Below are positions 1-6,461 of a stretch of 10,306 nt of DNA, in pieces (positions within the stretch are counted from its first letter, which is position 1; each line of letters opens with the position of its first letter). The stretch is from the NCBI GenBank assembly GCA_051878795.1, contig JBJEKU010000070.1, positions 1 to 10,306 of the forward strand. The letters are read 5' to 3'. Both the position numbers and the translations under genes were made by a program. Source of the DNA: W1P20-047 sp051878795 (lineage in GTDB: Bacteria; Actinomycetota; Coriobacteriia; Coriobacteriales; Eggerthellaceae). The notes under the pieces are model-generated. The model was not told where the DNA came from, did not search any database, and saw nothing but the letters and a program-made list of their open reading frames with translations.

Positions 1-50
1 ACATCATCGAAGAGATGACCGACATCCGCTCCGAGTACTGCAAGTACTAA
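1..50 (+). CDS. grdA: C-terminal end of glycine/sarcosine/betaine reductase selenoprotein A (partial)
   Basis: Only the last 15 codons are present, ending in TAA at 48-50; the gene starts before the window. The visible peptide IIEEMTDIRSEYCKY resembles the conserved GrdA tail, where an IIxEM..IR...C/GK pattern precedes the stop. Its position directly upstream of grdC fits. GrdA is a small thioredoxin-coupled selenoprotein whose selenocysteine accepts the carboxymethyl group from component B and presents the acetyl group to component C. The selenocysteine codon would lie upstream and cannot be seen here. The call rests on a short match plus context, so it is good but not certain. Confidence 0.8.
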   Translation, partial: IIEEMTDIRSEYCKY

Positions 51-60
51 GAACGGACAT

Positions 61-98
61 GCAGGGCCGGGCGCGACACGCTCGCGACCCGGCCCTGC
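61..98 (+). terminator. Strong hairpin between grdA and grdC (terminator or attenuator)
   Basis: GCAGGGCCGGG (61-71) pairs perfectly with CCCGGCCCTGC (88-98). The loop adds a second stem, CGCGA/TCGCG (72-76 with 82-86). The run that follows (TTAGTTTCT) is only moderately T-rich, so termination may be partial. It begins 10 nt after the grdA stop and could lower grdC-grdD expression relative to grdA or protect the 3' end of the grdA mRNA. Confidence 0.7.
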
Positions 99-160
99 TT
101 AGTTTCTATCTATTCATTTGAGTCCGCCCAGCGGGATGATTCCGTTGGGAGATACGGGCT

Positions 161-176
161 CCATGTACATGGAGGT
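161..176 (+). promoter_or_regulatory. Palindrome overlapping the grdC ribosome binding site
   Basis: CCATGTACATGG (161-172) is a perfect 12-bp palindrome. It overlaps the Shine-Dalgarno GGAGGT (171-176), which stands 8 nt before the grdC ATG at 185. GTACAT is repeated at 175-180. The overlap is directly visible; a role as an operator or as an RNA element masking the ribosome binding site is inference. Confidence 0.4.
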
Positions 177-184
177 ACATAGGA

Positions 185-1726
185 ATGAAAAGCGTAATCA
201 AGGGTGCCGGCTACATTCTTGCCCATACCCCCGACATGGTGCTGGAGAACGGTTCCACCCAGCAGCAGGAGCGCATCGTAAACCCCGAGGGCGAATACCT
301 CAAGGAGCTCCCCAAGCACCTGCGCTCCTGGGAGCAGGTCCTTGCCTACTGGCCCAACCAGGTCTACATCGGCAACAAGACCCCCGACGAGCTGCGTGAC
401 GTTCCCCAGCCCTGGTGCGACAAGGAATGCGACGTTACCGACCGTTACGGCAAGTACGGCCAGATGATGCCCCAGGACGAGTTCTACCTGCTCATCCAGG
501 CCTCCGACGTCTTCGACCTGGTTCACCTGGAGAAGGGCTTCGTAGCCGCTACCAAGGAAGCTTTCGCAGCTAACAAGGTCATCACCGACGAAATCGTCGC
601 ACGCATCAAGGAAGGCGACGACATCGAGGCGATCAAGAACTTCGTCGAGAACGAAGGCGCAGAGCCCATGTTCCAGAACCAGGAACTGGTCGGCTGCATC
701 TGCCGCGCACATGAGATCGACGTGAACCTGTCCTCCCACACCATGCTGGAGAACCTGGTTTCCAAGGCATCCTCCGTCCTGGCCCTGCTGACCGCAATCG
801 ACAATGCAGGCATCAAGGCCGACGACGTCCAGTACGTCATCGACTGCTGCGAGGAAGCTTGCGGCGACGTCCTGCAGCGTGGCGGCGGCAACTTCGCTAA
901 GGCTGCTGCCGAAATCGCCGGCCTGGCAAATGCCACCGGTTCCGACGCCCGCGGCTTCTGCGCTGGCCCCTCCCATGCAATGATCGAGGCTGCAGCACTG
1001 GTTCAGTCCGGCGCATTCGAAACCGTTATCGTCACCGCCGGCGGCTGCACCGCTAAGCTGGGCATGAACGGCAAGAGCCACGTCGAAAAGGGCCTGCCCG
1101 CTCTGGAAGACATGATCGGCGGCTTCGCCATCGTCATCACCGCTGACGACGGCGTAAACCCCGCTATCAACCTGAACCTGATCGGCCGTCACACCGTCGG
1201 TACCGGTTCTGCGCCCCAGCAGGTTGTCCAGTCCCTGGTTTACAATCCCCTCGAGGCAGCTGGCATGTCCATCACCGACATCGACCGCTTCTCCCCCGAG
1301 ATGCAGAACCCCGACATCACCAAGCCCGCAGGCGCTGGCGACGTTCCCGAGGCAAACTACAAGATGATTGCTGCCCTGGGCGTTAAGAAGGGCGCAATCG
1401 AGAAGAAGGAAATGCCCGCATTCATCAAGGAGCGCGGCATCATGGGCTTCGCTCCCACCCAGGGCCACATCCCCTCTGGCGTTCCTTCCATCGGCTTCGT
1501 ACGCGACAGCATCCTGGCTGGCGACATCAAGAACACCATGATCATCGGCAAGGGCTCCCTGTTCCTGGGCCGTCTGACCAACCTGTTCGACGGTGTTTCC
1601 TTCGTAATCGAGGCTAACGACGGTGTTGCCGAGGCAACCGCTGTTGACGAAGACGAAGTACGCGGCATGGTTGCCCGCGCAATGCGCGACTTCGCCCAGA
1701 CCCTGCTCGCAGCAGACGCTGAATAA
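185..1726 (+). CDS. grdC: Glycine/sarcosine/betaine reductase component C, beta subunit (GrdC)
   Basis: A 513-aa cytosolic protein of the usual GrdC length. With GrdD it forms component C, which takes the acetyl group from selenoprotein A and releases acetyl phosphate. GrdC is related to ketoacyl-ACP synthase III (FabH-like, thiolase fold). Cys259 lies in the segment GFCAGPSHA, followed by an alternating small/hydrophobic helix; it is a candidate equivalent of the KAS III nucleophile (inference). A glycine-rich IGGFAIVITADDG stretch and a QGHIPSGVPSIG segment near the C-terminus also fit the fold. The start is the ATG at 185, preceded by GGAGGT with 8-nt spacing. The gene is separated from grdA by a hairpin and is 13 nt from grdD, so grdC and grdD are almost surely cotranscribed. 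Confidence 0.96.
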   Translation: MKSVIKGAGYILAHTPDMVLENGSTQQQERIVNPEGEYLKELPKHLRSWEQVLAYWPNQVYIGNKTPDELRDVPQPWCDKECDVTDRYGKYGQMMPQDEFYLLIQASDVFDLVHLEKGFVAATKEAFAANKVITDEIVARIKEGDDIEAIKNFVENEGAEPMFQNQELVGCICRAHEIDVNLSSHTMLENLVSKASSVLALLTAIDNAGIKADDVQYVIDCCEEACGDVLQRGGGNFAKAAAEIAGLANATGSDARGFCAGPSHAMIEAAALVQSGAFETVIVTAGGCTAKLGMNGKSHVEKGLPALEDMIGGFAIVITADDGVNPAINLNLIGRHTVGTGSAPQQVVQSLVYNPLEAAGMSITDIDRFSPEMQNPDITKPAGAGDVPEANYKMIAALGVKKGAIEKKEMPAFIKERGIMGFAPTQGHIPSGVPSIGFVRDSILAGDIKNTMIIGKGSLFLGRLTNLFDGVSFVIEANDGVAEATAVDEDEVRGMVARAMRDFAQTLLAADAE

Positions 1727-1739
1727 AGGAGGTCTTGAA

Positions 1740-2885
1740 ATGACTTCCCTGGAACAGAAGGTCGCCGGCATCTTCATGGAGATGGCCGACGGCATCGAGA
1801 CCGGTAGCTTCGGCAAGAAGCCCCGTATCGCACTGACCGGCATGGGCAGCGAGCATGGCGAGGAAAACTCCATGGCTGCTGCTCGCGCAGCTGCTGCAGC
1901 CGGTGTCGATGTTGTATATATCGGCTCCCTCGAGGATCCCGCAGTCGAGACCGTTGCCGTCGCTGACGACGAGGCTGGCCACGACAAGATGGACGAAATG
2001 CTCGACGCAGGCGAAATCGACGGTGCCGTCACCATGCACTATCCTTTCCCCATCGGCGTGAGCACCGTCGGCAGGGTGGTAACCCCTGCAATCGGCAAGG
2101 AGATGTTCATCGCCAACACCACCGGTACTTCCAGCACCGAGCGCGTCGAGGCCATGATCCTGAACGCCATTGCCGGCATTATCGCCGCTAAGGCCTGCGG
2201 TATCGCAGAACCCACCGTCGGCATCCTGAACGTAGACAGCGCACGCCAGGTCGAGATGGCCCTGAAGGAGCTGCAGGAGAACGGCTATCCCATCAAGTTC
2301 GCCGAGTCTTCCCGCGCCGACGGCGGCTGCGTCCTGCGTGGCAACGACGTGCTCAAGGGTACCCCTGACGTACTGGTTACCGACTCTCTGACCGGCAACG
2401 TCCTGACCAAGATGATCTCCGCCTTCAATACCGGTGGTTCCTTCGAGGCAACCGGCTTCGGCTACGGCCCCGGCATCGGCGAAGGCTACGACAAGCTGGT
2501 CCTTATCGTTTCCCGTGCTTCCGGCGCTCCCGTCCTGGCAAACGCCCTGAAGTTCGCCGGCGAACTGGTCAAGAACAAGGTCTTCGACGTCGCTAAGGCG
2601 GAATACGCTGCAGCGAAGAAGGCCGGCTTGGCGGAAGCTATCGAAAAGCGCAAGCCCAAGGCAAAGGCAGCAGAGGAAACCGTTACCGCTCCTCCCGCAG
2701 AGCCCTGCACCTCTTCCATCCCCGGTATCGATGTTATCGACCTGGAAGACGCTGTACAGCTGCTCTGGAAGAACGGCATCTATGCCGAATCCGGCATGGG
2801 CTGCACCGGTCCTCTGGTTATGATGAGCGATGCTAACTTCGAGAAGTCCAAGGAACTGCTGAAGGACGCTGGCTTCATCGGCTAA
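1740..2885 (+). CDS. grdD: Glycine/sarcosine/betaine reductase component C, alpha subunit (GrdD)
   Basis: A 381-aa protein; the family is usually slightly longer (about 385-390 aa). The body is PlsX-like, matching the phosphorolytic step that makes acetyl phosphate. A flexible Lys/Ala/Glu/Pro-rich linker (about residues 302-325) joins it to a conserved C-terminal module containing YAESGMGCTGP. Cys355 in that motif corresponds to the active-site cysteine reported for this family (Cys359 in Eubacterium acidaminophilum GrdD), which carries the acetyl thioester. The start is the ATG at 1740: AGGAGG (1727-1732) directly follows the grdC stop with 7-nt spacing. The reading frame extends further upstream, but only inside grdC. 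A strong terminator follows at 2922. Confidence 0.96.
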   Translation: MTSLEQKVAGIFMEMADGIETGSFGKKPRIALTGMGSEHGEENSMAAARAAAAAGVDVVYIGSLEDPAVETVAVADDEAGHDKMDEMLDAGEIDGAVTMHYPFPIGVSTVGRVVTPAIGKEMFIANTTGTSSTERVEAMILNAIAGIIAAKACGIAEPTVGILNVDSARQVEMALKELQENGYPIKFAESSRADGGCVLRGNDVLKGTPDVLVTDSLTGNVLTKMISAFNTGGSFEATGFGYGPGIGEGYDKLVLIVSRASGAPVLANALKFAGELVKNKVFDVAKAEYAAAKKAGLAEAIEKRKPKAKAAEETVTAPPAEPCTSSIPGIDVIDLEDAVQLLWKNGIYAESGMGCTGPLVMMSDANFEKSKELLKDAGFIG

Positions 2886-2921
2886 ACCGCATAGGGCGCA
2901 AAGCCCAAGCAAGTGGTTTTC

Positions 2922-2954
2922 GGCCGCATCCCTTTCGGGGTGCGGCCTCTTTTT
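2922..2954 (+). terminator. Rho-independent terminator after grdD
   Basis: GGCCGCATCCC (2922-2932) and GGGGTGCGGCC (2937-2947) form an 11-bp stem, with one T-G wobble, around a TTTC loop. TCTTTTT follows (2948-2954). The T run lies only on the + side, so it ends the grdC-grdD transcript and not the convergent gene. Confidence 0.93.
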
Positions 2955-3191
2955 ACGCCTTGGGGCGGATTCCCGTGAATCACTTGCTTTCTTGGAATCT
3001 GCGTACCACGGGGCGAAGGGGATGCTGGGAAGGGGAAGGGGTAGCGTCGGGCCGGGTAGGCTCGAAGAATGTGCACAATACTTCCAGGGGCTTGCGTTGT
3101 TCCAAGGCGATTCTCGGGTTCGTATATGAACGAGCCGGTTTCAGGGGCTTGGAATAGCTGTTCTATGCTGGAGGAGACTGCAGAAATGGAA
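2955..3191. other. Non-coding gap with a possible folded element (3085-3160)
   Basis: I find no credible gene here. CAGGGGCTTG occurs twice (3085-3094 and 3142-3151). TTCCAAG (3100-3106) is the inverse of CTTGGAA (3148-3154) and would enclose a smaller hairpin, GTTC-gtatat-GAAC with CTC/GAG below it. This could be a structured 3' UTR or small RNA on either strand, or chance. Confidence 0.3.
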
Positions 3192-3213
3192 CGGCACCGC
3201 GAATGCAGTGCCG
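3192..3213 (-). terminator. Hairpin downstream of the acyl-CoA dehydrogenase-like gene
   Basis: CGGCAC (3192-3197) pairs with GTGCCG (3208-3213), about 47 nt past the minus-strand stop codon. On the minus strand it is followed by TTCCATTTC, a weak T tract. It is the best candidate end of this transcript, but not a strong terminator. Confidence 0.4.
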
Positions 3214-3260
3214 CTCGAAAGAAGAGGAGAAGAGAGGGTGGGTTTTGGGATGAGTCGATC

Positions 3261-4415
3261 CTATAGAGGGGACTGACCGGTGATGCAGCGGCCGATCCAG
3301 AGTGCGAGCACGTCTGCACTCGGTGCCATGATCTGGCCCGCGTAACCGTCGCGTACCATGCGTTCAACCGCAGATGCCTTGTTGGCCCTGTTGTATCCCT
3401 TGCCGCCGACTACGCGCATGGACCACTTTGCGGAATCCAGGACCAGGTTGATGGAAATCGAGCGGGCGGAAAGGATGCGGACCAACGCATCGGGTTCGCC
3501 GGAATCCATGGCGACTGCCGCGTCGATTGCGGTCGCCTTGCAGGTATAGGCATTGTTGTAGAGCTTGGTCAGATGGGATTGGATGCCGTCGAGTTCGCAG
3601 AGCTTTTTGCCGTCGATGTAGGATCCGCAGGGATAGCTGCGCTTCATGGAATATTCAACGGCTTCGTTCATAAGTCCGGTGGTGATGCCGCCGTACAGGG
3701 CGGAGAGCCCCAGGATGAACGGGGGAGCAACGATATTGAGGATCTGCTCGACGCCTTCGCCCTCATTGCCGTAGCGGCACCATTCGGGAACCATGACGTC
3801 GTTGAACTCCAGCGGACAGCTTGTGTTGCCGCGCATGCCGAAGCCATCCCATTCCTCGCTGCGAACTTTCAGGCCGTCGAGGGATGCGGGGACAAGCCAC
3901 TGGGAAATGCCTTCGGTACCAACCGCTTGGCAATCGATGCAGTACCAATTCGCATAACCCGCCATAGTCACCATGGATTTGACGCCGTTGATCTTGGTGG
4001 TTCCATCGGGCATGCGTTCTGCGGTTGTCTCGCAGCTGTAGAAATGGCAGCCCGTGTTGATTTCCGAGCAGGCGAGGGCGCAGATGTGGCCCTTGTTCAC
4101 GATTCCATCGAACACTTCTTGCTTCAGCTTGTCAGTGCCAACGGCCTTGACTTCGAAGATGGTGGTGTTGTGCTGGAAATAGCAGATGCCGACCGTTCCG
4201 GAAACTTCGGAAAAGGCCATTACTGCCTCGGTGTGTTCGAGGAAGCCCTTTCCTTGGCCGCCGAATTCGACGGGAACGCACAGCTTCATCCAGCCTTCCT
4301 CGTTGAGTTTTTCGAAGATGTCGACGGGGAATTCGTCTTTTTCATCGATTTCGGCAGCTCGAGGTGCGATGACCCTCCGTGCGAACTCCTGTGCTTTCGA
4401 GTAGATCTCTGTCAT
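3261..4415 (-). CDS. Divergent acyl-CoA dehydrogenase-fold flavoprotein
   Basis: A 384-aa protein of typical acyl-CoA dehydrogenase (ACAD) length. Visible ACAD landmarks are FGGQGKG (51-57), the FAD/substrate-domain segment CALACSEINTG (112-122, family form A.TEP.AG), GMRGNTS (193-199) and VVGGKGY (335-341). ACADs oxidise acyl thioesters using FAD. However, the C-terminal YEGT motif holding the catalytic Glu of the medium/short-chain enzymes reads MAPS here (Ala364), and the alternative helix position used by isovaleryl-CoA dehydrogenase (LDxER) reads LNIVA. Both classical base positions are therefore empty, and the reaction is unknown. The start is the ATG at 4413-4415: AAAGGAGG (4421-4428) stands 5 nt upstream, and any longer start would run into the terminator stem. 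Expression is probably controlled by the cobalamin riboswitch upstream. Confidence 0.9.
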   Translation of the reverse strand: MTEIYSKAQEFARRVIAPRAAEIDEKDEFPVDIFEKLNEEGWMKLCVPVEFGGQGKGFLEHTEAVMAFSEVSGTVGICYFQHNTTIFEVKAVGTDKLKQEVFDGIVNKGHICALACSEINTGCHFYSCETTAERMPDGTTKINGVKSMVTMAGYANWYCIDCQAVGTEGISQWLVPASLDGLKVRSEEWDGFGMRGNTSCPLEFNDVMVPEWCRYGNEGEGVEQILNIVAPPFILGLSALYGGITTGLMNEAVEYSMKRSYPCGSYIDGKKLCELDGIQSHLTKLYNNAYTCKATAIDAAVAMDSGEPDALVRILSARSISINLVLDSAKWSMRVVGGKGYNRANKASAVERMVRDGYAGQIMAPSADVLALWIGRCITGQSPL

Positions 4416-4482
4416 GAATGCCTCCTTTATTCGAATGCTCGGCTGTCTTCTAGCCGGCACGACAGACGCTTCATGCCACGGC

Positions 4483-4511
4483 AATAAAAAAGCTATGGCA
4501 AAAGCCATAGC
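4483..4511 (-). terminator. Rho-independent terminator of the riboswitch expression platform
   Basis: On the minus strand GCTATGGC (4511-4504), loop TTTT and GCCATAGC (4499-4492) form a perfect 8-bp stem followed by TTTTTT (4491-4486). It lies between the cobalamin aptamer and the start codon, 68 nt before the ATG. An upstream segment CCGATAGC (4527-4520) can instead pair with GCTATGG (4511-4505), with one bulged G, giving a plausible antiterminator. Confidence 0.9.
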
Positions 4512-4566
4512 CCGTATTCGCTATCGGATCGATTCGCCTGCAACTTCAGTGCTCGCTGTGCAGACA

Positions 4567-4750
4567 GGATGGCAAGCATGTTTCCTGGCTTGCGCTTCAG
4601 GCATCCCTTCGAGCCTTCCCGCTTTCGCAGTGGCTGGTATCCCTTTCGGAGGGGCTAGGCGCGTACAGTGGCGGCACCGCTTCAGCTTCGAACTGAATTC
4701 CATCTTAGCCTCCCGAAAGGCATGGAGCTCAACGGGAGGAACTTGCATCC
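4567..4750 (-). ncRNA. Cobalamin (B12) riboswitch aptamer
   Basis: Read on the minus strand, the conserved parts appear in the right order. P1 is GGATGCAAG (4750-4742) closing on CTTGCCATCC (4576-4567) with one bulge. A CCTCCCG/CGGGAGG helix follows, then TAAGATGGAA (4707-4698), the equivalent of TTAATAGGGAA. A TTCAG/CTGAA hairpin (4697-4681) is followed by GCCGCCACTGTA (4675-4664), GCCACTG...GGGAAGGC (around 4634-4613) and the B12 box AAGCCAGGAAAC (4591-4580). The family senses cobalamins and normally represses B12 synthesis, transport or B12-independent enzymes. Here the only gene downstream is the ACAD-like flavoprotein, with a terminator in between, so transcriptional repression by B12 is likely. 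Confidence 0.92.
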
Positions 4751-5119
4751 CCGATATTCGGTTGTTCCATCGCCAGCTGCGATGTTTGAGGGAACAATAA
4801 TCCAAAAGCTCGGGGAAAAGCAAATATTTTTCCGCGATACCTATTAAGGCGATTGATAAACCTACGATGAGCTGCAATGAGGCTGTTTCCCTTCTGGAAA
4901 AGACCCCGCATCGGCTTTGCTTATCGTATGGGGAGTGCGTGGGCGCTTGTGCATGCGGGATGGGGCGTTGTACACTTGCGGATGCTGGAAAAAGCGAGAG
5001 AGGGATCGCATCGCCATGGGCGGCTGCATGGGATATTCCCAGAAGCGCAGGTCTCGCCGATGGGTGAGCTTGGAAAAAGCAGGTTCCGTCACCGGCACCG
5101 CGGCTTCCGCATGATGATG
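4751..5119. other. Intergenic region upstream of the riboswitch and grdX
   Basis: This stretch must hold the divergent promoters for the minus-strand riboswitch transcript and for grdX. The AT-rich part (4790-4865) is the likely promoter zone, but I find no -35/-10 pair good enough to place. Between about 4870 and 5119 I see no credible gene and no recognised RNA family. Confidence 0.4.
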
Positions 5120-5130
5120 AAAGGAAAGCG

Positions 5131-5499
5131 ATGAGCTATCAGTTCGTAACCAACAATCCGCGCCTCATCGATAAGGAGGGCGCCATTCCCGTCGACGGAA
5201 CCTTCAGGGATGTCCTCGTGAAGGTTCGCGATATGGTCCATGCGGGTTATGAATTGATCAGCCATCCCCTGTTCGCGAGCAGCAGGATGATGTTCAGCCC
5301 GTATCGTACCATCCTGATGGGTGGCAAGATGGATGCCCCTAGGGTGGAATTCATCGAGATCATCGAGAATTCCATCATGTCCTACGACAATGCGATGGCG
5401 CGCCGCCGCCGCCAGCCCGAGCATGACGACGACTATGCCTATGTCGATGAGAGCTTGTTCTATTCGGCTTTGGAGGAGATCGAGCGTCTGCGTCCTTAA
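5131..5499 (+). CDS. grdX: GrdX family protein
   Basis: A 122-aa protein whose N-terminal half matches GrdX: a start with FVTNNPRL (family TNNP), then FRDVLVKVRDMVHAGYELISHPLF (positions about 25-48; family DVLKKVRD.vH.Gy.LltHPL) and SPYRTILM. The C-terminal part is acidic/arginine-rich and variable. GrdX is a small protein of unknown biochemical function encoded almost only in glycine/betaine/sarcosine reductase loci, often as the first gene. Start ATG at 5131 with AAAGGAAAG (5120-5128) upstream. Here it stands alone: a riboswitch unit lies upstream on the other strand, a hairpin follows, and about 975 nt separate its stop from grdE. Its role in this locus is inferred from family context only. 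Confidence 0.87.
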   Translation: MSYQFVTNNPRLIDKEGAIPVDGTFRDVLVKVRDMVHAGYELISHPLFASSRMMFSPYRTILMGGKMDAPRVEFIEIIENSIMSYDNAMARRRRQPEHDDDYAYVDESLFYSALEEIERLRP

Positions 5500-5554
5500 T
5501 CGCCGCTCCTGCCTTCCGCTGTGCGGAGGGGGCCGAACATATATCGCACCCAAT

Positions 5555-5588
5555 CAGCCCGGAGCGCGTGCTCCGGGCTGTTGTCTCC
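5555..5588 (+). terminator. Hairpin terminator after grdX
   Basis: CAGCCCGGAGC (5555-5565) and GCTCCGGGCTG (5570-5580) form a perfect 11-bp stem with loop GCGT, 55 nt past the grdX stop, followed by TTGTCTCC. The stem is very strong and the T tract weak. It makes cotranscription of grdX with grdE unlikely. Confidence 0.72.
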
Positions 5589-5842
5589 AAAGGGCATGCG
5601 GCTGGAACGGGGGCGCTGGAGGGGAGCCCGGTTAGGAGGGAATCTATCCCTTGGCGGGGGATGCTGGGATCGGGCTGTTCTGTGTCTGCGCAGGGTGCGA
5701 AAAGCCTTCCCGAGGGCGGCTTTTGCGCTGCGAACCTGGGCTTTCCAGCGGTCTATTGCAACGGAGAGCGGTCGAAAAAAGCACCCGATAATAGAATCAT
5801 CACGATTACAAATCGGGTTTCGGTCTGCCTCTAAAATCGCAA
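5589..5842. other. Non-coding gap between grdX and the candidate grdE promoter
   Basis: No credible gene is seen. Composition changes from GC-rich to AT-rich at about 5775. It holds the orphan hairpin at 5700-5724. With the downstream leader it makes about 0.9 kb without a gene. Confidence 0.5.
5700..5724. terminator. Orphan terminator-like hairpin
   Basis: AAAAGCC (5700-5706) pairs with GGCTTTT (5718-5724), with an inner CCC/GGG pairing in the loop. This A-run/T-run symmetry is typical of a bidirectional Rho-independent terminator. No gene ends next to it in either direction, so it may be a remnant of a lost gene or a second barrier after grdX. Confidence 0.45.
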
Positions 5843-5870
5843 TTGACAATTCGAATCAGTATAGGAAAAT
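5843..5870 (+). promoter_or_regulatory. Candidate promoter for the grdE-grdB transcript
   Basis: A perfect -35 box TTGACA (5843-5848) is followed after 16 nt by GAAAAT (5865-5870; four of six matches to TATAAT), within an AT-rich island. Transcription would start near 5877, giving a leader of about 600 nt before grdE. The -10 box is weak, so an activator may be needed. Confidence 0.45.
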
Positions 5871-5915
5871 TCGCATTAACCTGATGAATCCTGCTTGGTT
5901 TCCAGGGTGCGGGTA

Positions 5916-6071
5916 GTGTAGTAGGCCTGTACCTTGCGAAGCCGATCGTGGGGCGAATGCGCGCGGGATGGGTTGCCGGCTTGGGTTTGTGTAGTAGTGC
6001 CAGGCGGGCTGTTCTTTCGTGCCGTTTCTCCTCCGATCATCGAGGCGTCGTCCGTGCAAGTAGTGTAGTAG
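5916..6071. repeat. Three direct repeats of GTGTAGTAG spaced 73 and 74 bp
   Basis: Identical 9-mers GTGTAGTAG lie at 5916-5924, 5989-5997 and 6063-6071. The first and third share a longer core, TAGTGTAGTAG. The sequences between them are not similar, so this is not a duplicated block. A period of 73-74 bp is close to seven turns of B-DNA, which puts all three on one face of the helix. They lie just downstream of the candidate promoter and in the grdE leader. Operator sites are the simplest reading (inference). Confidence 0.6.
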
Positions 6072-6461
6072 CGCGCGGGGTCGGCACAGTATTCCTGTGT
6101 TTTCGGTTTGCGTGGGTTTTCAGGGAAAAGCAACCAGCATCCCCATTGGGGGTGTGGGTAATTTTGTTGATGGCGCGTTCGGGGATGTGTCCATCACGGT
6201 GAGCGACTTGGGAGAAATCCCGGTGCGAGCATATTGCCCACGTGCTGCATGGAAAATCGAATAGAGTCCTATGGTTCGGATAGTCAGGCTGGGATGCCGG
6301 TCTCTAGTAAGTGTTGCCTGATTTAGCCAAAAGGGTCCTGTTTCGGCCTGCAGCCCGTATTGTGCGGAGTTTCTCCTTTCTTCTCCGCTGACTGGGTGTT
6401 CGCGTTTTTGCGGGTCGCGCAACCGAAAGAGCACATCCATCTTTCGTGCCACGAAACGAAT
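6072..6461 (+). other. Hairpin-rich leader of grdE, function unknown
   Basis: No credible gene here. Several stems can form: GCATCCCC/GGGGGTGT (6137-6155); TGATGG/CCATCA (6168-6196); GGGA-GAAA-TCCC with a GNRA loop (6210-6221); GCGGAG/CTCCGC around 6365-6390; and TTTCGT-GCC-ACGAAA (6442-6456), just before the grdE ribosome binding site. GCATCCC (6137-6143) could alternatively pair with GGGATGC (6291-6297), enclosing about 150 nt. Stretches near 6201-6300 loosely recall cobalamin riboswitch cores, but key helices are missing. I recognise no RNA family with confidence. Confidence 0.35.

Noticed and set aside
110..2912. Long minus-strand open frames opposite grdC and grdD
   Set aside because: They are antisense shadows of strongly codon-biased GC-rich genes. 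They have Asp/Gly/Val-rich low-complexity translations, no ribosome sites and no family motifs.
3573..4487. Plus-strand 304-codon open frame opposite the ACAD-like gene
   Set aside because: It is antisense to a protein with clear family motifs and overlaps the riboswitch terminator; it has no recognisable domain.
4416..4508. Longer N-terminus for the ACAD-like protein
   Set aside because: It would have to start within the terminator hairpin, and the extension is not ACAD-like; the ATG at 4413-4415 has an excellent ribosome site.
4862..5134. Several overlapping small open frames upstream of grdX
   Set aside because: They conflict with each other, lack good ribosome sites and show no conserved features.
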